This document shows, in pieces, positions 1-11,842 of a DNA stretch of 64,000 nucleotides (position 1 is the first letter of the stretch; the number at the start of each line of letters is the position of its first letter). Position numbers and translations under genes: made by a program. The stretch lies in contig OX579633.1 in the NCBI GenBank assembly GCA_951230915.1, positions 1,116,001-1,180,000 on the forward strand, written 5' to 3'. This DNA comes from Antitrichia curtipendula (lineage: Eukaryota > Streptophyta > Bryopsida > Hypnales > Leucodontaceae). The notes below the pieces were generated by a model, which saw only the letters and a list, made by a program, of their open reading frames with translations, searched no databases and was not told the DNA's origin.

Positions 1-278
1 AAGCAATAAAACCGACTAAATGTCGATTTTGGTCGCCAAGTCGTGGACTTGGTCGACTGGTTTCATACGTCGGTGGTTAACCGACCGGTCCGCGGTTCGA
101 TCCTCGTCGGCCTCGTTGACTGATTCGGGAAACCCGCGGTTTGGCATGCTAGTGAGGCAGGAATAACAGTCGACCCGCTATCCCAACTCTAAGCTGTGAT
201 GTGACAAAATGCAGGACACCCCAAGATGGTTAACAAGCTCCAGCATTGAACCCCAAACCGTGGTTCTCACCACGACCC
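1..278. other. Unassigned sequence beyond the copia element
   Basis: No convincing coding frame is visible. This stretch lies just beyond the polypurine-like tract of the copia element (279-290), where the 3' LTR should begin. It shows no similarity to the LTR at 9455-9678, so the 3' LTR has been lost or replaced here. Confidence 0.5.
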
Positions 279-496
279 CACCTTTTGCTATTTGAAAATT
301 TCCATAGTCTTAAAGATTTATAATTGTTGCCTCATTAAAACCTTATCTGGGAAAACCTTGGTTATATTCAAGGATAAAACCACAGATGAAGGAAAAAGAG
401 TACAACTCCTTTATCAATCCATTCTCATAGTAAAACTCAATGGAAAAAAATCTATGGTAGGATATCAAAAGGATCAATAAATTTCATAATAAAAAT

Positions 497-1440
497 CTAT
501 TGAATTTCTTGTTCCAAAATGCTAAGCCGCCGCATTCCAATGTCTTGGATAAGTCGACGATGAGTAGATGATGGAAGAGCCTTGGTAAAAAGATCAGCAA
601 GATTATTTGCTGATGCAATTTTCTTAATTTCAAGTACTTTGTCGGTAATCAAATCATTAGTATAGGTGAAGTATTTTGGATCAATATGCTTTGTGCGATC
701 ATCTTTAATAAAATCTGCTTGCATTTGAGTAACACAAGCACTATTGTCTTTGTATAAAACGGTTGGAAAATTATCATAAAATAATCCACAGTTTGTTCGA
801 ATGAACTTATCAATCGATCTTAACCAGATGCATTCTCGAGATGCTTCATGTAAAGCAATAATTTCTGCATGATTTGATGATGTTGCAGTAATAGTCTGCT
901 TTACAGATTTCCAAGATATTGCAGCTCCATGTCGTAAGAAAACATAGCCCGTTTGAGATTTAGATGTTGCAGGATCAGATCTATATCCAGCATCAGCATA
1001 TCCAACTAATGTTGGATCCATTGATCGAGAGTAATGTAGTCCCAAATCTTCAGTTCCTTTCAAATAACAAAAAAGATGTTTGATACCATTCCAATGTCGT
1101 AGTGTAGGTCGGGAACTATGCCTTGCTAGGACACTAACTGCAAATGCAATGTCAGGCCTAGTAGACGTAGCTAAATACAAAAGTGCTCCTACCGCTGCGA
1201 GGTATGGATATTGTTCACCCAATGTTTCCTCTTCCTCCTCGCAAGGGCAATAGGGATCATCTTCTTTTGCACTACGGCCAACCATAGGTGTAGACAACGG
1301 ATATGCGTCAATCATATTGAATCTTTTGAGAAACCCACTAGGTTTAGGTCATCAACATAAACGGCAATAATAACAAACCCATCTTTGTCTTTTTTAATAA
1401 AGAGATATGGGAGTAAGGCATCATTTATAAAACCATGTTC
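497..1440 (-). pseudogene. Copia pol, reverse transcriptase remnant and RNase H
   Basis: The 1316-1440 part encodes the end of the reverse transcriptase with the YVDDLNL active-site segment. The open frame 497-1315 is the copia RNase H and connection region, with landmarks such as RYLAAVGALLYLA-like, SKSQTGYVFL and the KHID segment typical of plant copia polyproteins. Normally it degrades the RNA strand during reverse transcription. A break near 1315 separates the two pieces, and upstream the palm and fingers of the reverse transcriptase are missing, since the sequence jumps from the post-integrase linker directly to the C-terminal RT segment. The product is therefore not functional. Confidence 0.88.
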
Positions 1441-3071
1441 AATAAGAAATTGCCGGAGTCGTTGATACCACATACGTGACTAGTACCGGAGTACATCACA
1501 GATAATTCTGTGTTCAATTTTGACATTTCTTCTTGAGAAGTAGACGGATGAGTAAAATTAGCAGTGGTTGCTGTAGGTAGAGAAGGATTAGAAGCATCAA
1601 AGATTGTCTTGCGTTTACGTGGTTGTTTATCTGGTCCATGAGTCCGTTTGCCCATATGTTGAGGAGTAAGTATGGTTGTAGTCTCTGGTACAAAAACTCG
1701 AGCTGGAAGATTTTGAGCTTCATTCAATGGAGTTTTTGTAATTCGTGACGCATCATTAAAACCATCAGGTATCTGATTCACTATCTTTTGCAAATGCAAA
1801 ATTTTGGCAATTTCATTTTCAGCCAAAGATGTCCATGGATCAGGATTTGATGTAAGTGTTTGAGGTGCTTGAAAAGTAAGACTTGTAGAAGTTTCTTGAA
1901 TAGATGTTGCTCCTTTCAAAGATGGAAATACGTCTTCTTCAAACCGGCAGTTTGCAAAACGCGCACGGAGTAATGTACCAGTAGAAGGGTTGATATAGCG
2001 AATAATGCTGGAAGAGTCGAATCCAACATAGATGCCTTTCTGGCGATGAGCACCAATAGTACGACGTTGAGATTCTGCAATTGGAACCCAAACACAACAT
2101 CCAAAGACTCGCAAATGGGATACATTAGGAGCGCGTCCTAAAAGAAGTTCTTGTGAAGAAGCAATCTCCACAGATGAAGGACGGAGTCGAATTAAAGTTG
2201 CAGCATGTAGAACTGCATGTCCCCACATGTATGCGGGCAAATGTGCATGAAGAAGCAAGGGCCTTGTGATGAGCTGGATCCGTTTGATAAAAGACTCCGC
2301 TAAACCATTTTGAGCATGCTCGTATGAAACGGAATAAGTTAAGTCAATCCCCGTAGCAGTACAATAATCTTCAAAAGATTTTGACCGAAACTCTTGAGCA
2401 TTATCCATTCGTAATGTTTGGATTGGATAATCAGGGAAATGAGCTTTGAAACGGATCAATATAGAAAGTAAATTGGCAAAAGCCAAATTTCTAGATGATA
2501 ATAACGATACATGCGACTGTTTGCCCGATGCATCCACCAAAACCAAAAAATATCGAAATGGTCCAGACATAGGTGATATTGGGCCACAAATATCACCTTG
2601 TAGTCTAGATAGCATCGGTGGCAATTCATGGAGAAGTTTCCATGAAAATGGCCTAGCAATTAACTTGCCTTGTACACATGCATGACACAATGTCATAGAA
2701 TTGACATCTGCTGGCTGCAAATTATGGCCAACAACACAAGGAGTAATTTTTCGAAACTAAGTTGAGCCTGGATGGCCCAATCTTCCATGCCAAAGGGAAG
2801 TTTTATTATCTTTAGAAGATACATGAAAACTAGATACATTTGGTGGTTGGATTGGAATCTGATACAAGCCACTTGCCGCAGCAAAGGCTGTTTCCACTAC
2901 TTTATTGTTTTGTACAAAAATCAGAGCCTCTCGCCTATCTATAGTTTTGGTCGAGAGATGAAAACCATTGGTACGGATATCTCAATAGCTGATCAGGCTT
3001 CGAGACGCAGAGGGAGAAAACATTGTACGCATGCATGTTATGGTGGTGCCCTCAGGCAAAATCACCTTTGC
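1441..3071 (-). pseudogene. Copia integrase and linker, disrupted
   Basis: The minus-strand frame 1441-2720 contains the integrase core: the CHAC zinc-binding half, then GDICGP, then RMDNAQEF and the ENGxxE-like segment NGLAESF, followed by the GRAPNVSHLRVFGC motif diagnostic of copia elements. Upstream, 2721-3071 carries the pre-integrase region (KVILPEGTT, SRSLIS, then LWHGRLGHPG) in the same sense but with stop codons. The integrase would insert element cDNA into the genome. The first codons abut the nested insertion at 3072-3076, so the protein is cut off from its protease. Confidence 0.88.
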
Positions 3072-3076
3072 AGGTC
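3072..3076. repeat. Target-site duplication AGGTC, left copy
   Basis: AGGTC here and AGGTC at 7471-7475 flank the nested element. Removing the element and one copy rejoins the copia frame exactly between the protease and the pre-integrase region. Confidence 0.85.
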
Positions 3077-4829
3077 TGTGAGCTCCTAATTTGTCACTTG
3101 AGACTCGTAGAATTATTTTTTTGGAAATTTGCAATTTAAAGTTAAGAAAAATATACAAAAAACCATAAAAAGAGTGTAGAATCAAAATAGGGTTGTACCA
3201 TAACCATTATAATATTTGGTCTAGATTTGTGTTTAGACTTAGAATCCCACCAAACCGGGCCCAAAAATAGGTAGAAAGAACGAAACGGTTGGATTTGTAG
3301 GATTCAAGTCACATAGGCTCAAAAGGGCTAAATCCCATCATGAATGTGGCAATTGATGGCTAAGTCGGTCCGAGGGATCCACAACGAGGCCACTAGGTCG
3401 GATCCTAGAGTTAGGTTTAGAAATTCTCCAAACCCCGATTGTTAGCATGTAGGAGCCACTAACGCAAGACCGAACCGTAGAGGAATCCACAGCCCAAGGA
3501 TGGTGTCCTAGGATAAATCCCATGCCAGAAGTCCAACGACAAAATCGATTCGTCAAGATTCCTCTATCTGCAAAAGATTCCCGCACCATCGATAAACTCA
3601 AGGAGATGGCCAATTCATCTCCACTGACCAAGTATGCCAGGTACGGAAATGCACCTGCACATCTTTCATATGACCCAATGAGAGGTCTTGTGAAAAATCC
3701 CGTCATCTTTCGACTTGCAGAAGAACCTTTTGTGGATGGTCAACCCTGGTAACCTCCAACGGGAATTTCATGGAAATTACGCAGGTTGCCAGAAAATCTC
3801 ACTAAAAATTAGACTAGTTTTTTTTATATTAATAATGCGCTCCGTGAAGTTTCGCGACATTCCGATAGCGGCAAATACCCGAACCGGCGAGATTCCTTGA
3901 GAATTAATCACGTGGCGAGGTCCCCACCACGTTGACCGGCACTCCGGGACCATACGACGGTGGAACGAAGTCAACCAAGAGTCTTTTCCGACTCCCTCAC
4001 ACCTACCAGAGACCCTAAGCTATTTACATTTCTCAAAATAAGAGACCCCCAATATCTAGGATTTTACCATGGTTTAGTTTTTGAAACTAAATTAGCCTAC
4101 GATGGTTTTTTGTTCTCGGTACGGAGGGTAGGGGGACTTCTGGACTAAACACGGCGCTCTGGAGCCAATGGCGCAATTTGTTTGACGATTGGAGTAATTC
4201 TCCAAAAGTTAGGAGGTTGGTCCAGCATAGATAGATAAAAGTAGTTTTTTAGGGATTAGGATGAAAATCTTTGAAGATGAGGATGAAAATCCAAGTTGAT
4301 AAGGTTACTTTAGAGCTCTTGAGGGGAAGGTGGGGCCTTGGAAACCTATTTAAGGTCCCCATTTTTCTCTCTTGAACACCCCCAAAATCTTGTCAAGACC
4401 CCCAAATCTTATTTTGGGTCCGTGGGTCCAACTTATGTTGGGATTTTTGGCGTTTTAGCTAAGAAACCTCTACGGTGTTTTTGGAGCACTTTTGGCTCCA
4501 TTGTTGCTTATTTTCAAAGCTTTGAAGGTCCTTGGAGGTCCTTTTACCTTGCTTTGTGTACTCTTTTGTGAAGTTTTTGGTACCTTGTTGTAAGGGGAGA
4601 GCTTCTCTCTCTCTCTTGTATGTGTTGTGGTCTAACTTGTGAAGTGTTAAGAGTCTTCTTTGTATCTTGTACTAATCCTAAAGTCACCCCCCACCGTACC
4701 TTGGTGATGCCGCTTTGGGGGGCCTTTAGCATATGAGCTTTGTGTTGCCACGTGGCCTAACTTGTGTGTTTTCTCTTTGTGTTTTTTCTTACACCCTCTT
4801 CTAATCTTCTCTTTGTTGAGTGGACCCCC

Positions 4830-5166
4830 CTCCGGGACGGCGAAGCTTTGAACCTCTTTTGTGCATGTTTTCTAAAAGTTATCACAACCCTCTTCTAATC
4901 TTCTCCTTCTTGAGTGGACTCCCCTCCGGGACGGCGAAGCTTTGACCATGTGTGTGTTTTCGTCTTTAAAAGTTTAGTTCTTTTCCCTCTTCTAAAGTCT
5001 CTCCCAGTGTGTGGACCCCCTTTGGAAACGGCGAAGCTTTGAACTAGTGAGAAAGTTGAAGTCCTAAAGCATGTGTTAAAAGTGTAGACGGCGGAGCTTT
5101 GAACCCCCGAGGTGTCAAGGAGTCCTAAAGTTGGTGTTAAAACCAACTTAACGGCAAAGCTTTGCA
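4830..5166. repeat. Five degenerate copies of a GGCGAAGCTTTGAACC motif
   Basis: The motif GGCGAAGCTTTGAAC, with variants GGCGGAGCTTTGAAC and GGCAAAGCTTTGCAC, occurs near 4839, 4932, 5031, 5088 and 5152, usually preceded by a CCYTC..GTGGAC segment. Spacing is irregular. It lies within the nested element. Confidence 0.6.
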
Positions 5167-6529
5167 CTTCCCCCGTGTTTAGTTCCAAAGTCTAGTTTCC
5201 AAGACCTTTGTGGAAACCTCTAGAGTTTAGCTTCCAAGATATGTAGATTCCCTTGCATTTAGTGAAGTTTAGCTAATCCTAAAGTTCTCTTAGTTTAGTT
5301 GTTCCCCAAGTGTTTAGTGAGTCTCCGTGTTCCCCAAGTTTTAGTGTGTTTAGTTGTCCCCCAAGTTTTTAGTGAGTCTAGTTATTTCCCAAGTCCTATT
5401 TCCCTCAAGTCCTATTTTTCCTAAGTCTTATTTTTCCCAAGTGTTATTTCCCTCAAGTCCTATTTTCCCCAAGTATTTTCCTTTAGTTCACCAAAAATCC
5501 AGTTTGCCAAAAATTCAGTTTTCCCTTAAGTAGTCAAGGTCCAGAGCCAGAATAGACCAGATCAGTTGAGAACCAAACAGACCAGATCAATCAAGAACCA
5601 AACAGACCAGATCAAGTCGAGAGCCAGAACAGACTAGGTCACGTCATTAGAAATCACAGACCCGACCCCCCAACAGCTAGCCAGCCAGCCGAAAGGCCAG
5701 GCTTGGTTCGGCAGGCAGTTGGGGCCCCAGTTCGGTCCCCATTTCTGGACTCCTTTTTTCCTGATTTTCTTTGGTTTCTCTCACATTAGGACAAAACAAA
5801 GACAAGCTAAATAAAACAAAGGAGAATGGGGGTTTGACCTATTGCTAAGTAGGGATTGGGGTAGAGATTAGGGTCTAAAATCAAAGAGGGAAGGGGGAGG
5901 AAAGGATAAGTAGCACCTCCATACCTGCATCAAACAACTCTCAACTCTCACCAAAATCACACCCACACACAATGGAGGGAGGTTAGTGAATCATACAATT
6001 AAATAGGAGAAAGGGGAGAGAGACGATAAATAGTGCCCTAGGCTTAGCTAAATAGGTGTTAGAAGGGAAATCTCGAGAATTCATAGTGATCATTAGGAGG
6101 TAGGATTAGGATGACACGAAGAGAAGGTTGTGTAAGAGAGTAGGAGGAACATTAAACCTTCTTGGGGTTTGAATCTATAGTTGTAAGACACCCATCAAAG
6201 CTTAGGTAGAATAGTGTTAGTGTAGAAAGAGAGAAAGGGAAAGAAAAGGAGAGAGAAGGAAAGAGGAGGGAAAGAAAGAGGTTAGATTGCACGGGTCCTA
6301 ATTTTCGAAACATAAGTGGTGAAATTGGGAAAGATCCCACCACCCAAGGGCCACCATGGAGTATGGGAATGTACGCACGAATGCGGACGAGTGTATTTCC
6401 GACACCGGAAGTGACGAGGTGAGTTCTTGAATCCATACTTGGTGTTGTGTTTTTTCCTCTTTAGCATTGATCTTCTTAATTAGCCCTTTCCACGTGAAAA
6501 GTACACCGTGATAAGAAAAGGTAAAAATT

Positions 6530-6975
6530 AGAAATAGAAGTTAAAATTTAGAGTTAGTGTGGGAAGTAAAATTTGGAATTAAATTTCGGAGTAATTTTAG
6601 AGCTAAATTTAGGAGCAAATTCTAGAGTTAAATCTAGGAGTAAATTTTAGAGTTAAATTTAGGAGTAATTTTAGAGTTAAAGTTAGGAGTAAATTTTGGA
6701 TAGAAGTTAAAATTTAGAGTTAGCGTGGGAAGTAAAACTTAGAGTTAAATTTAGGGATAACTTTTGGGGTTAAATTTAGGGGTAAATTTGGGAGTTCAAT
6801 TTAGAAGTAAATTTTGGAGTTAAATTGAAGAGTTAAATATTAGGAGTAAATTTTAGAGTTAAATTTAGGAGTAAAACTTTGGGGTTAAATTTAGGAGTAA
6901 AAACTTTAGGGTTAAAATTAGGAATAAAAGCCTAGAATTAATTTAGAGGTAGAATTTAGAGCTAATTTACTCATG
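6530..6975. repeat. Degenerate short tandem repeat (AGGAGTAAATTTTAGAGTTAAATTT-type)
   Basis: A roughly 20-25 base unit alternating TTAGGAGTAAA and TTTAGAGTTAAA is repeated many times with substitutions across about 450 bases. It is non-coding, AT-rich satellite-like sequence inside the nested element. Confidence 0.65.
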
Positions 6976-7470
6976 AATAAAAAATTCAAAGGTAAACAAA
7001 TTCAACCATAGAGTCAAAAATCTAGAGTTACAATTAGAAGTTAGAGACTAGAATAAAGACTAAGCTTAGGATTAGCCGTAGGATTAAAGCTCCCGAGAGA
7101 AGTGTCAAATCTCCAAATATAGTCTTTGACACTCATGAAAGGAACGTAAGGGTTCCCCATTCACATAGTTAGGGACGTTAGAAATGACGCCAATTACCCA
7201 GCCAACCCTAGACATAGGATAGGTAGTTAGAGGGTTAGGAATTACCATCACCTTTGATCATCACAGTCAGCTTGTTAGTTACCCATGCATTTCTAATAGT
7301 ATTCGCTGCCATCCACAACACTTAGAAAACGTTAGCACAAAAAGATCCATTGCTTGGAAGGCACAGTGGACCGCGCTCACAACACCCCCATATATTCAAA
7401 AGGTGGATAAAGGCATAGAACCTGGTCGGTGTTCGCCCGATTACCGAGGGTGGGTAATCTGGCGCCCACA

Positions 7471-7475
7471 AGGTC
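7471..7475. repeat. Target-site duplication AGGTC, right copy
   Basis: This is the right-hand partner of 3072-3076. It marks the exact point where copia sequence (the protease side) resumes. Confidence 0.85.
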
Positions 7476-8676
7476 CCTCCTGGAAACGAAACACATTCGA
7501 TCCAGCCATAGTTATAAAATTTCTGGTTTGCCAAGTTGAAAGATTATCAACATCAAAAAATTGTTTATTCTGTAAAATAGTATGCGTAGTTGCAGAGTCA
7601 AGGAGCGCATCGCAAGACTCACCAGTGGAGGTATCCTCAGCAACATGTGTTTCAAACTCTTCAGCTCCAAACGGGTCCATAGACGCGTCCATGGTATGAA
7701 TTTCACGACCCTGAGCTCGAAGTTTCTTGTTTTCTTGGAACATCTTGACAAAATAGTCTGATGTACGGCAAACATTTGCCAAGTAGCCAACTCTATCACA
7801 TTTGTGACAAGTACGCGTCTCTGACTGACGCTTATCATGGTTTTGAGAAGAAGAATTAGTATTCTTCTCGTGCGCATGACTATGATCATGAGATTGTTTG
7901 TAACGATGTTTCTTGAACTTATGTGTCCTAGGTTTGATATGAGAAACCTTGACAGCATGAGACTCAGGAACTGTAGTCCCAATAAGGCGGGCCTCTACAT
8001 TGCGCAGAAGGATCTCGTTTTGTTTTTCAGCAAGAAGTAATAGAGACATGAGATCTGAGTGATTCTCAAATTTCATGTTTCTATACTGCTGGGCAAGTAC
8101 AACAGAAACTGGTGGAAATGTTGAGAGAGTTTTCTCAATCATTTCATGTTCGGTAATAGATTGACCACACAATCGTAATTGTAATATGATGCGGTACAAT
8201 TCATTGTTAAAAGCAACAAGTGTTGGAAAATCCAACACTCGTAAATGCGTCCAATCGTGGAGAGCTCTAGGAAAGAACATCATTTTCTGATGGTCAAAAC
8301 GAGACTTGAGCTTCTGCCAAAGCTCATCTGGTTTTTCTATCTCTAAATACTGATGTTGTAATGCAAGAACAACATGGCGACAAAGCAAAAGTAAAGCTTT
8401 CCAGGAAGTGGAAGCAGAAACTGTGACAGCAGGTACAGTGGAACCTGTAGTAGTAGGATCAGTGGCACTTACAGTGGGAATAGGGTCAAAAACAATAGCG
8501 TCTGATAATCCCTCGGCAAATATATGTGCTTTGACCGTCCTCGCCCATAATAGATAATTGCTGCCGTCAGCTGCCAGTTGTGTAAAAAGAAGAGGTTGAA
8601 GCCTTGGCGGCTCAATAATAGTAGCAGCCATCGGTATAGTCGTAGATGTAGCGACAGAAGATGTCGAAGTAGTCAT
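7476..8676 (-). pseudogene. Copia gag with zinc knuckle and N-terminal protease
   Basis: The frame starts at an ATG at 8676 and runs about 400 codons. It has the gag core (the YLLWARTVKAHI and LWQKLKSRFDH segments), then a CCHC zinc knuckle (CHKCDRVGYLANVC) near residue 290, then the aspartic protease motif LLDSATTHT near residue 360. Gag packages element RNA and the protease cuts the polyprotein. The frame runs off into the nested insertion at 7470 and picks up a few foreign residues, so the natural gag-pol junction is broken. Confidence 0.88.
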
Positions 8677-8694
8677 GATGTAGAATGAAAATGG

Positions 8695-9040
8695 CTTCGT
8701 GGAGAAGATAGGGTTTGAAAAGAAAATTAGGGTTTAAGTAGGAAGATAAAGATAAAGATGAAATTGGAAATAAAGATAAAGATAAAAAAATAAAAATAAA
8801 AAATAAAAAAAATAAAGAAAAATAAAATAAAATAAAAATAAAAGATAAATTAGTAAATAGTAAATAGTAAATAATAAATAATAAAAATAAAATAGAAAGT
8901 AAATATAAAGATGAAAGATAAAGATAAAGAAAAAGAGAAGAATAAATATAAAGATATATGAAATATATATATATAGAAAATAAAATTATAAATTATCTAT
9001 CAAAAGTCAAAAATAAAATTAAAATAAATTAAAATAAAAC
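8695..9040. repeat. A-rich low-complexity tract (GATAAA/AATAAA)
   Basis: This is a long run of GATAAA, AAATAAAA and AGTAAAT units in the copia leader between gag and LTR. I see no gene in it. Confidence 0.8.
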
Positions 9041-9082
9041 GCTTGGGGTTTGGAGTTGGAAGAGACAAGCAAAACACAAAGC

Positions 9083-9365
9083 TTAATGCAAAGGGGAAGG
9101 AAGAAGAGATGTGTAAGGGAAGGGGAAGCGGCAACGAAAGGAAAGGAAAACTAAAAGAAAATATTGAAGCGGCAAGGAGGGCAACAGGTGGTGAAAGGAG
9201 GTGGGAGGGCCTGGAGTCGGGGGAAGTCCTGGAGGCGGGGGGAGCCAGGGGCCAGGCGGGGAAGGGCCAGGGGAGAGGCGATGAGTGAGGGGGAAGGCGG
9301 GGAGGCAGGGAGGAGTGCCTGTGGGGGAAGGGAGAGCGGGAGGGGGGAGGGGGGAGATTGATAAT
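9083..9365. repeat. G-rich, purine-biased low-complexity tract
   Basis: The + strand is dominated by GGAGGCGGGG-like and AGGGGGGAGG-like runs. Open frames here on both strands are by-products of the base bias. Confidence 0.75.
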
Positions 9366-9454
9366 CTTCCTCCAAAACCAAAATCAAAACAAAATCGGAA
9401 TTGGATATGACTAAACAACAAAAAAATTCAAAGCGGAAGCACATGCTGATAACG

Positions 9455-9678
9455 TGTTGAGAGTAAAATACGAAACAAAAACACAAAGCAATAAGAACAC
9501 TCAAAATACACTCAAAGAATACTAAACTTCATTAGGGAGTTTGAAGTATATACAATGAAGAAAGAAGAGAGACAATGAATAGTTGTCTTCTCCTATTGGT
9601 CATGAGGAATTCTCCTAATCCTCATGACACGTGTCACTCACCATATTATGGTGAGCGTTCACACTATGATTCTTAACA
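9455..9678 (-). repeat. Copia LTR (5' LTR in element sense)
   Basis: On the + strand it begins TGTTGAGA and ends TCTTAACA, so its ends are inverted TGTTRAGA. It is 224 bp, a usual size for a plant copia LTR. Next to it, 9443-9453 holds a GCTGATAACGT segment that is a decayed tRNA primer-binding site read on the minus strand. Only one LTR is present in the window. Confidence 0.75.
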
Positions 9679-10168
9679 TTTTTTATGATTTAAAATGAGG
9701 ATCAATAGCATTGGGGGGGGGCAAGGAAATTCTACTTCAGTAGTTTGACTTTCAATGAATACTTTTGGATTTTTTTAAACCAATGATTCATGCAATATCT
9801 AAAATGGATGATTTCCATAGTCACTAATCCGTCTTTTAAGGGTTAATAAAGCAAATTGATGACATTGGGGGGATCAAATTAATTTTATTGAGACAAGGTA
9901 GGGGTCTGTAAAAGTGACTTGTCTCTAAAAGCAACTTCTAATACGGAGGTACATTTTACTTTCTTCAATGTACCAACATTGTACATTTCAGGAGAGGCTT
10001 GCGTTTAGAAACCACTGCGTTTCAACTTCAAAAATTTGTAACTAATTCCACAAAGGTCCAAAAAATATGAAACGACTTGGATTAGATGCCAATTCCATTT
10101 TTCTTCCTAGAAAAATTTACTGAAAATTGTTTCAAGTAGTTTAGCTTCCCTGAAAATGCAATCAGCTC
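9679..10168. other. Non-coding, nothing recognised
   Basis: AT-rich sequence with a short G run near 9712. A fragment ending TTTTAAGGGTTAA at about 9845 may be a lone end of a TTAA-type element (compare 10169-11145), but no partner end is clear. Confidence 0.5.
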
Positions 10169-11145
10169 TTAACCCCAAAGTGACATTCAATTTTTGGTGT
10201 TCAAAAACATCATTGCTTTTGAAGCTTTATAGATGTAAATGTCTTCAAGTTATACAAATCTCAACCGTACAATCTTGTAGTGTGCATGTTGTAGATGACA
10301 TGTATAAAATTGAAGTCATTTGACCACATAGATTGCAAGATCATAATGTTTTAGTGTTGAAAATGGATGCTGAAATTTTTCCAAAAACACATTTAGAGGT
10401 GAAACTTGATATCTAGACCTACTCAAATGAAAAAACTTTATACTACAAAATGATTCAAAACTAGTATACAAACACATTGGTGGAAAAAAAATTAATTAAA
10501 TTGACTCATTGTGTTTACAAAATGACTTTGAAATGTATAAAATCAACAAGAAAATTTGCAAAAAACACATCTAAAGCTGAACCTCCTTCTACTAGAATGC
10601 TTCTCAGTCACTCATTAATTCTTGGATTATTACGAAATTTTAGACACACAAACTAGACTAGTATGTGCAACTTTTCCAAAAAGAGTTATCCAAAATGGAC
10701 TCTGTATGAAGAAGAAAGAAGCCGCCAAAGTTCACTGCACTCCAAAAATGGCAAGATTTTTAACTTCGAATTGCTCCCAAGCATTCAAAACAACTTGGAT
10801 TGACATGAAAATTTTATCACAATAACTATACTTCTAGGGGAGAAAACCCCAACAAATTTTATTGAAAATGAGCAATAGATGAAGTAGATACAAGGCCCCG
10901 AAGTTGCAGCCCTAAAATTCAGCTTGGTGAATTCAAATTGAAGCTGTAAACTTCGATTGGCATCCAGAAACTCAATTCATCTTGGATTGATCTGAAAATT
11001 TTACCACACAAACTAGAAGGGAGAAAGAAGCTTTTCCAACAAGTTTTATTGAATTTGGACCTTGGATGCAAAAGTTACAACACTTTGAACTAGACTTGAA
11101 ACTGTGTGAGGACACTTTATGTCCTCTTTGTCACTTTGGGGTTAA
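10169..11145. mobile_element. TTAA-bounded inverted-repeat element (TTAACCCCAAAGTGAC type)
   Basis: The left end reads TTAACCCCAAAGTGAC and the right end GTCACTTTGGGGTTAA, an inverted repeat of about 16 bases including the TTAA. The length is 977 bp with no coding capacity. TTAA target plus CCC...GGG ends is the signature of the piggyBac superfamily. This is a different family from the copies at 15963 and 29362, whose ends read CCCCTAAAGG. Confidence 0.65.
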
Positions 11146-11842
11146 AGGATTGCTTTAGCAGCCTCCTACCTTAGACGGCTGGGGTTTTGTTGAGTCAAGG
11201 CAGAAACAAGGCTGCCTACCACTTTTGGGTGCATAGTCAGTTGTTTTTGTTGGATTTCAAATCTGCCAGGTGAAATTTTCTATATTGATGAAGATGTGTG
11301 ATTGTCTGATTTAAAAATTATATTTTCACTTTTGTTGATTCCCATTCTTAGTGGTGCACCGTTTCATTTCATTTAGAGTCAATTGAAATGAAGGCGGAAT
11401 GGATGTTGGGCTTAGAATAAAGCTTTGTTTTTGGAGGAGTAAGTGTTGGATTTACTTCACTTTAGGTAATGATTCAAGTTCAAATGTTGTAAGGAACTCA
11501 TGATTTTATGTAATATTGAAGTGCTTGAGAAAATAAGAACTTTATGTCAAAATAGACAATGGTTCATAATTGTTTGGTTTTCTATTGGATCAACTTTATT
11601 TTGAACCAGGGACTTTTACCATTGTTGGCCAAGTATTGGCTCAAGACATGAATCCAACAATTTCTTCTGGCTAAACATGCATCTTGGCTCTCTTTTTGTT
11701 TAGAAAAGTCTAAAAATGGATAGAGCAAATTTTGCACTTGGGAGTTTATGTGACACTGAAAGTGAAAAAAAATTCTTAAGTACAAGTGTAAAACACAAGC
11801 AACGCCTCAAAATGTTAACTTGAAGAAAATGAGTTTTTTTAC
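11146..11842. other. Non-coding, nothing recognised
   Basis: No conserved coding frame, RNA gene or repeat end is apparent. The short frames are of random length for this composition. Confidence 0.5.

Larger units (their letters stand above)
3077..7470. mobile_element. Nested 4.4 kb insertion with TG...CA ends, probable long solo LTR or non-autonomous LTR element
   Basis: The insertion begins TGTGAGCTCC and ends GGCGCCCACA, so the first seven bases (TGTGRGC) are imperfectly inverted at the other end. It is bounded by the 5-bp duplication AGGTC. TG...CA ends and a 5-bp duplication are typical of LTR elements. I find no second direct copy of the first few hundred bases before 7470, which argues for a very long solo LTR or a large derivative rather than a complete element. 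No long coding frame is present; the best is a 76-codon frame at 3522-3752 with no recognised domain. Confidence 0.7.
279..9678 (-). mobile_element. Degenerate Ty1/copia LTR retrotransposon, split by a nested insertion
   Basis: Read on the minus strand the order is LTR (9455-9678), degenerate primer-binding site (about 9443-9453), gag with zinc knuckle and protease, integrase, a remnant of reverse transcriptase, RNase H and a purine-rich tract (279-290). Integrase before reverse transcriptase is the Ty1/copia order. The element is dead: a 4.4 kb insertion sits between protease and integrase, most of the reverse transcriptase is deleted near 1440, frames are broken, and no 3' LTR follows the purine tract. 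Confidence 0.9.

Noticed and set aside
7403..7475. PBS-like TGGCGCCCACA as a gypsy primer-binding site inside an element
   Set aside because: Copia protease sequence resumes immediately after it and AGGTC is duplicated at the other end, so this is the terminus of the nested element.
9083..9504. Pro-rich and Gly/Arg-rich open frames on both strands
   Set aside because: They mirror a G-rich low-complexity tract in the copia leader; no start context or conserved domain.
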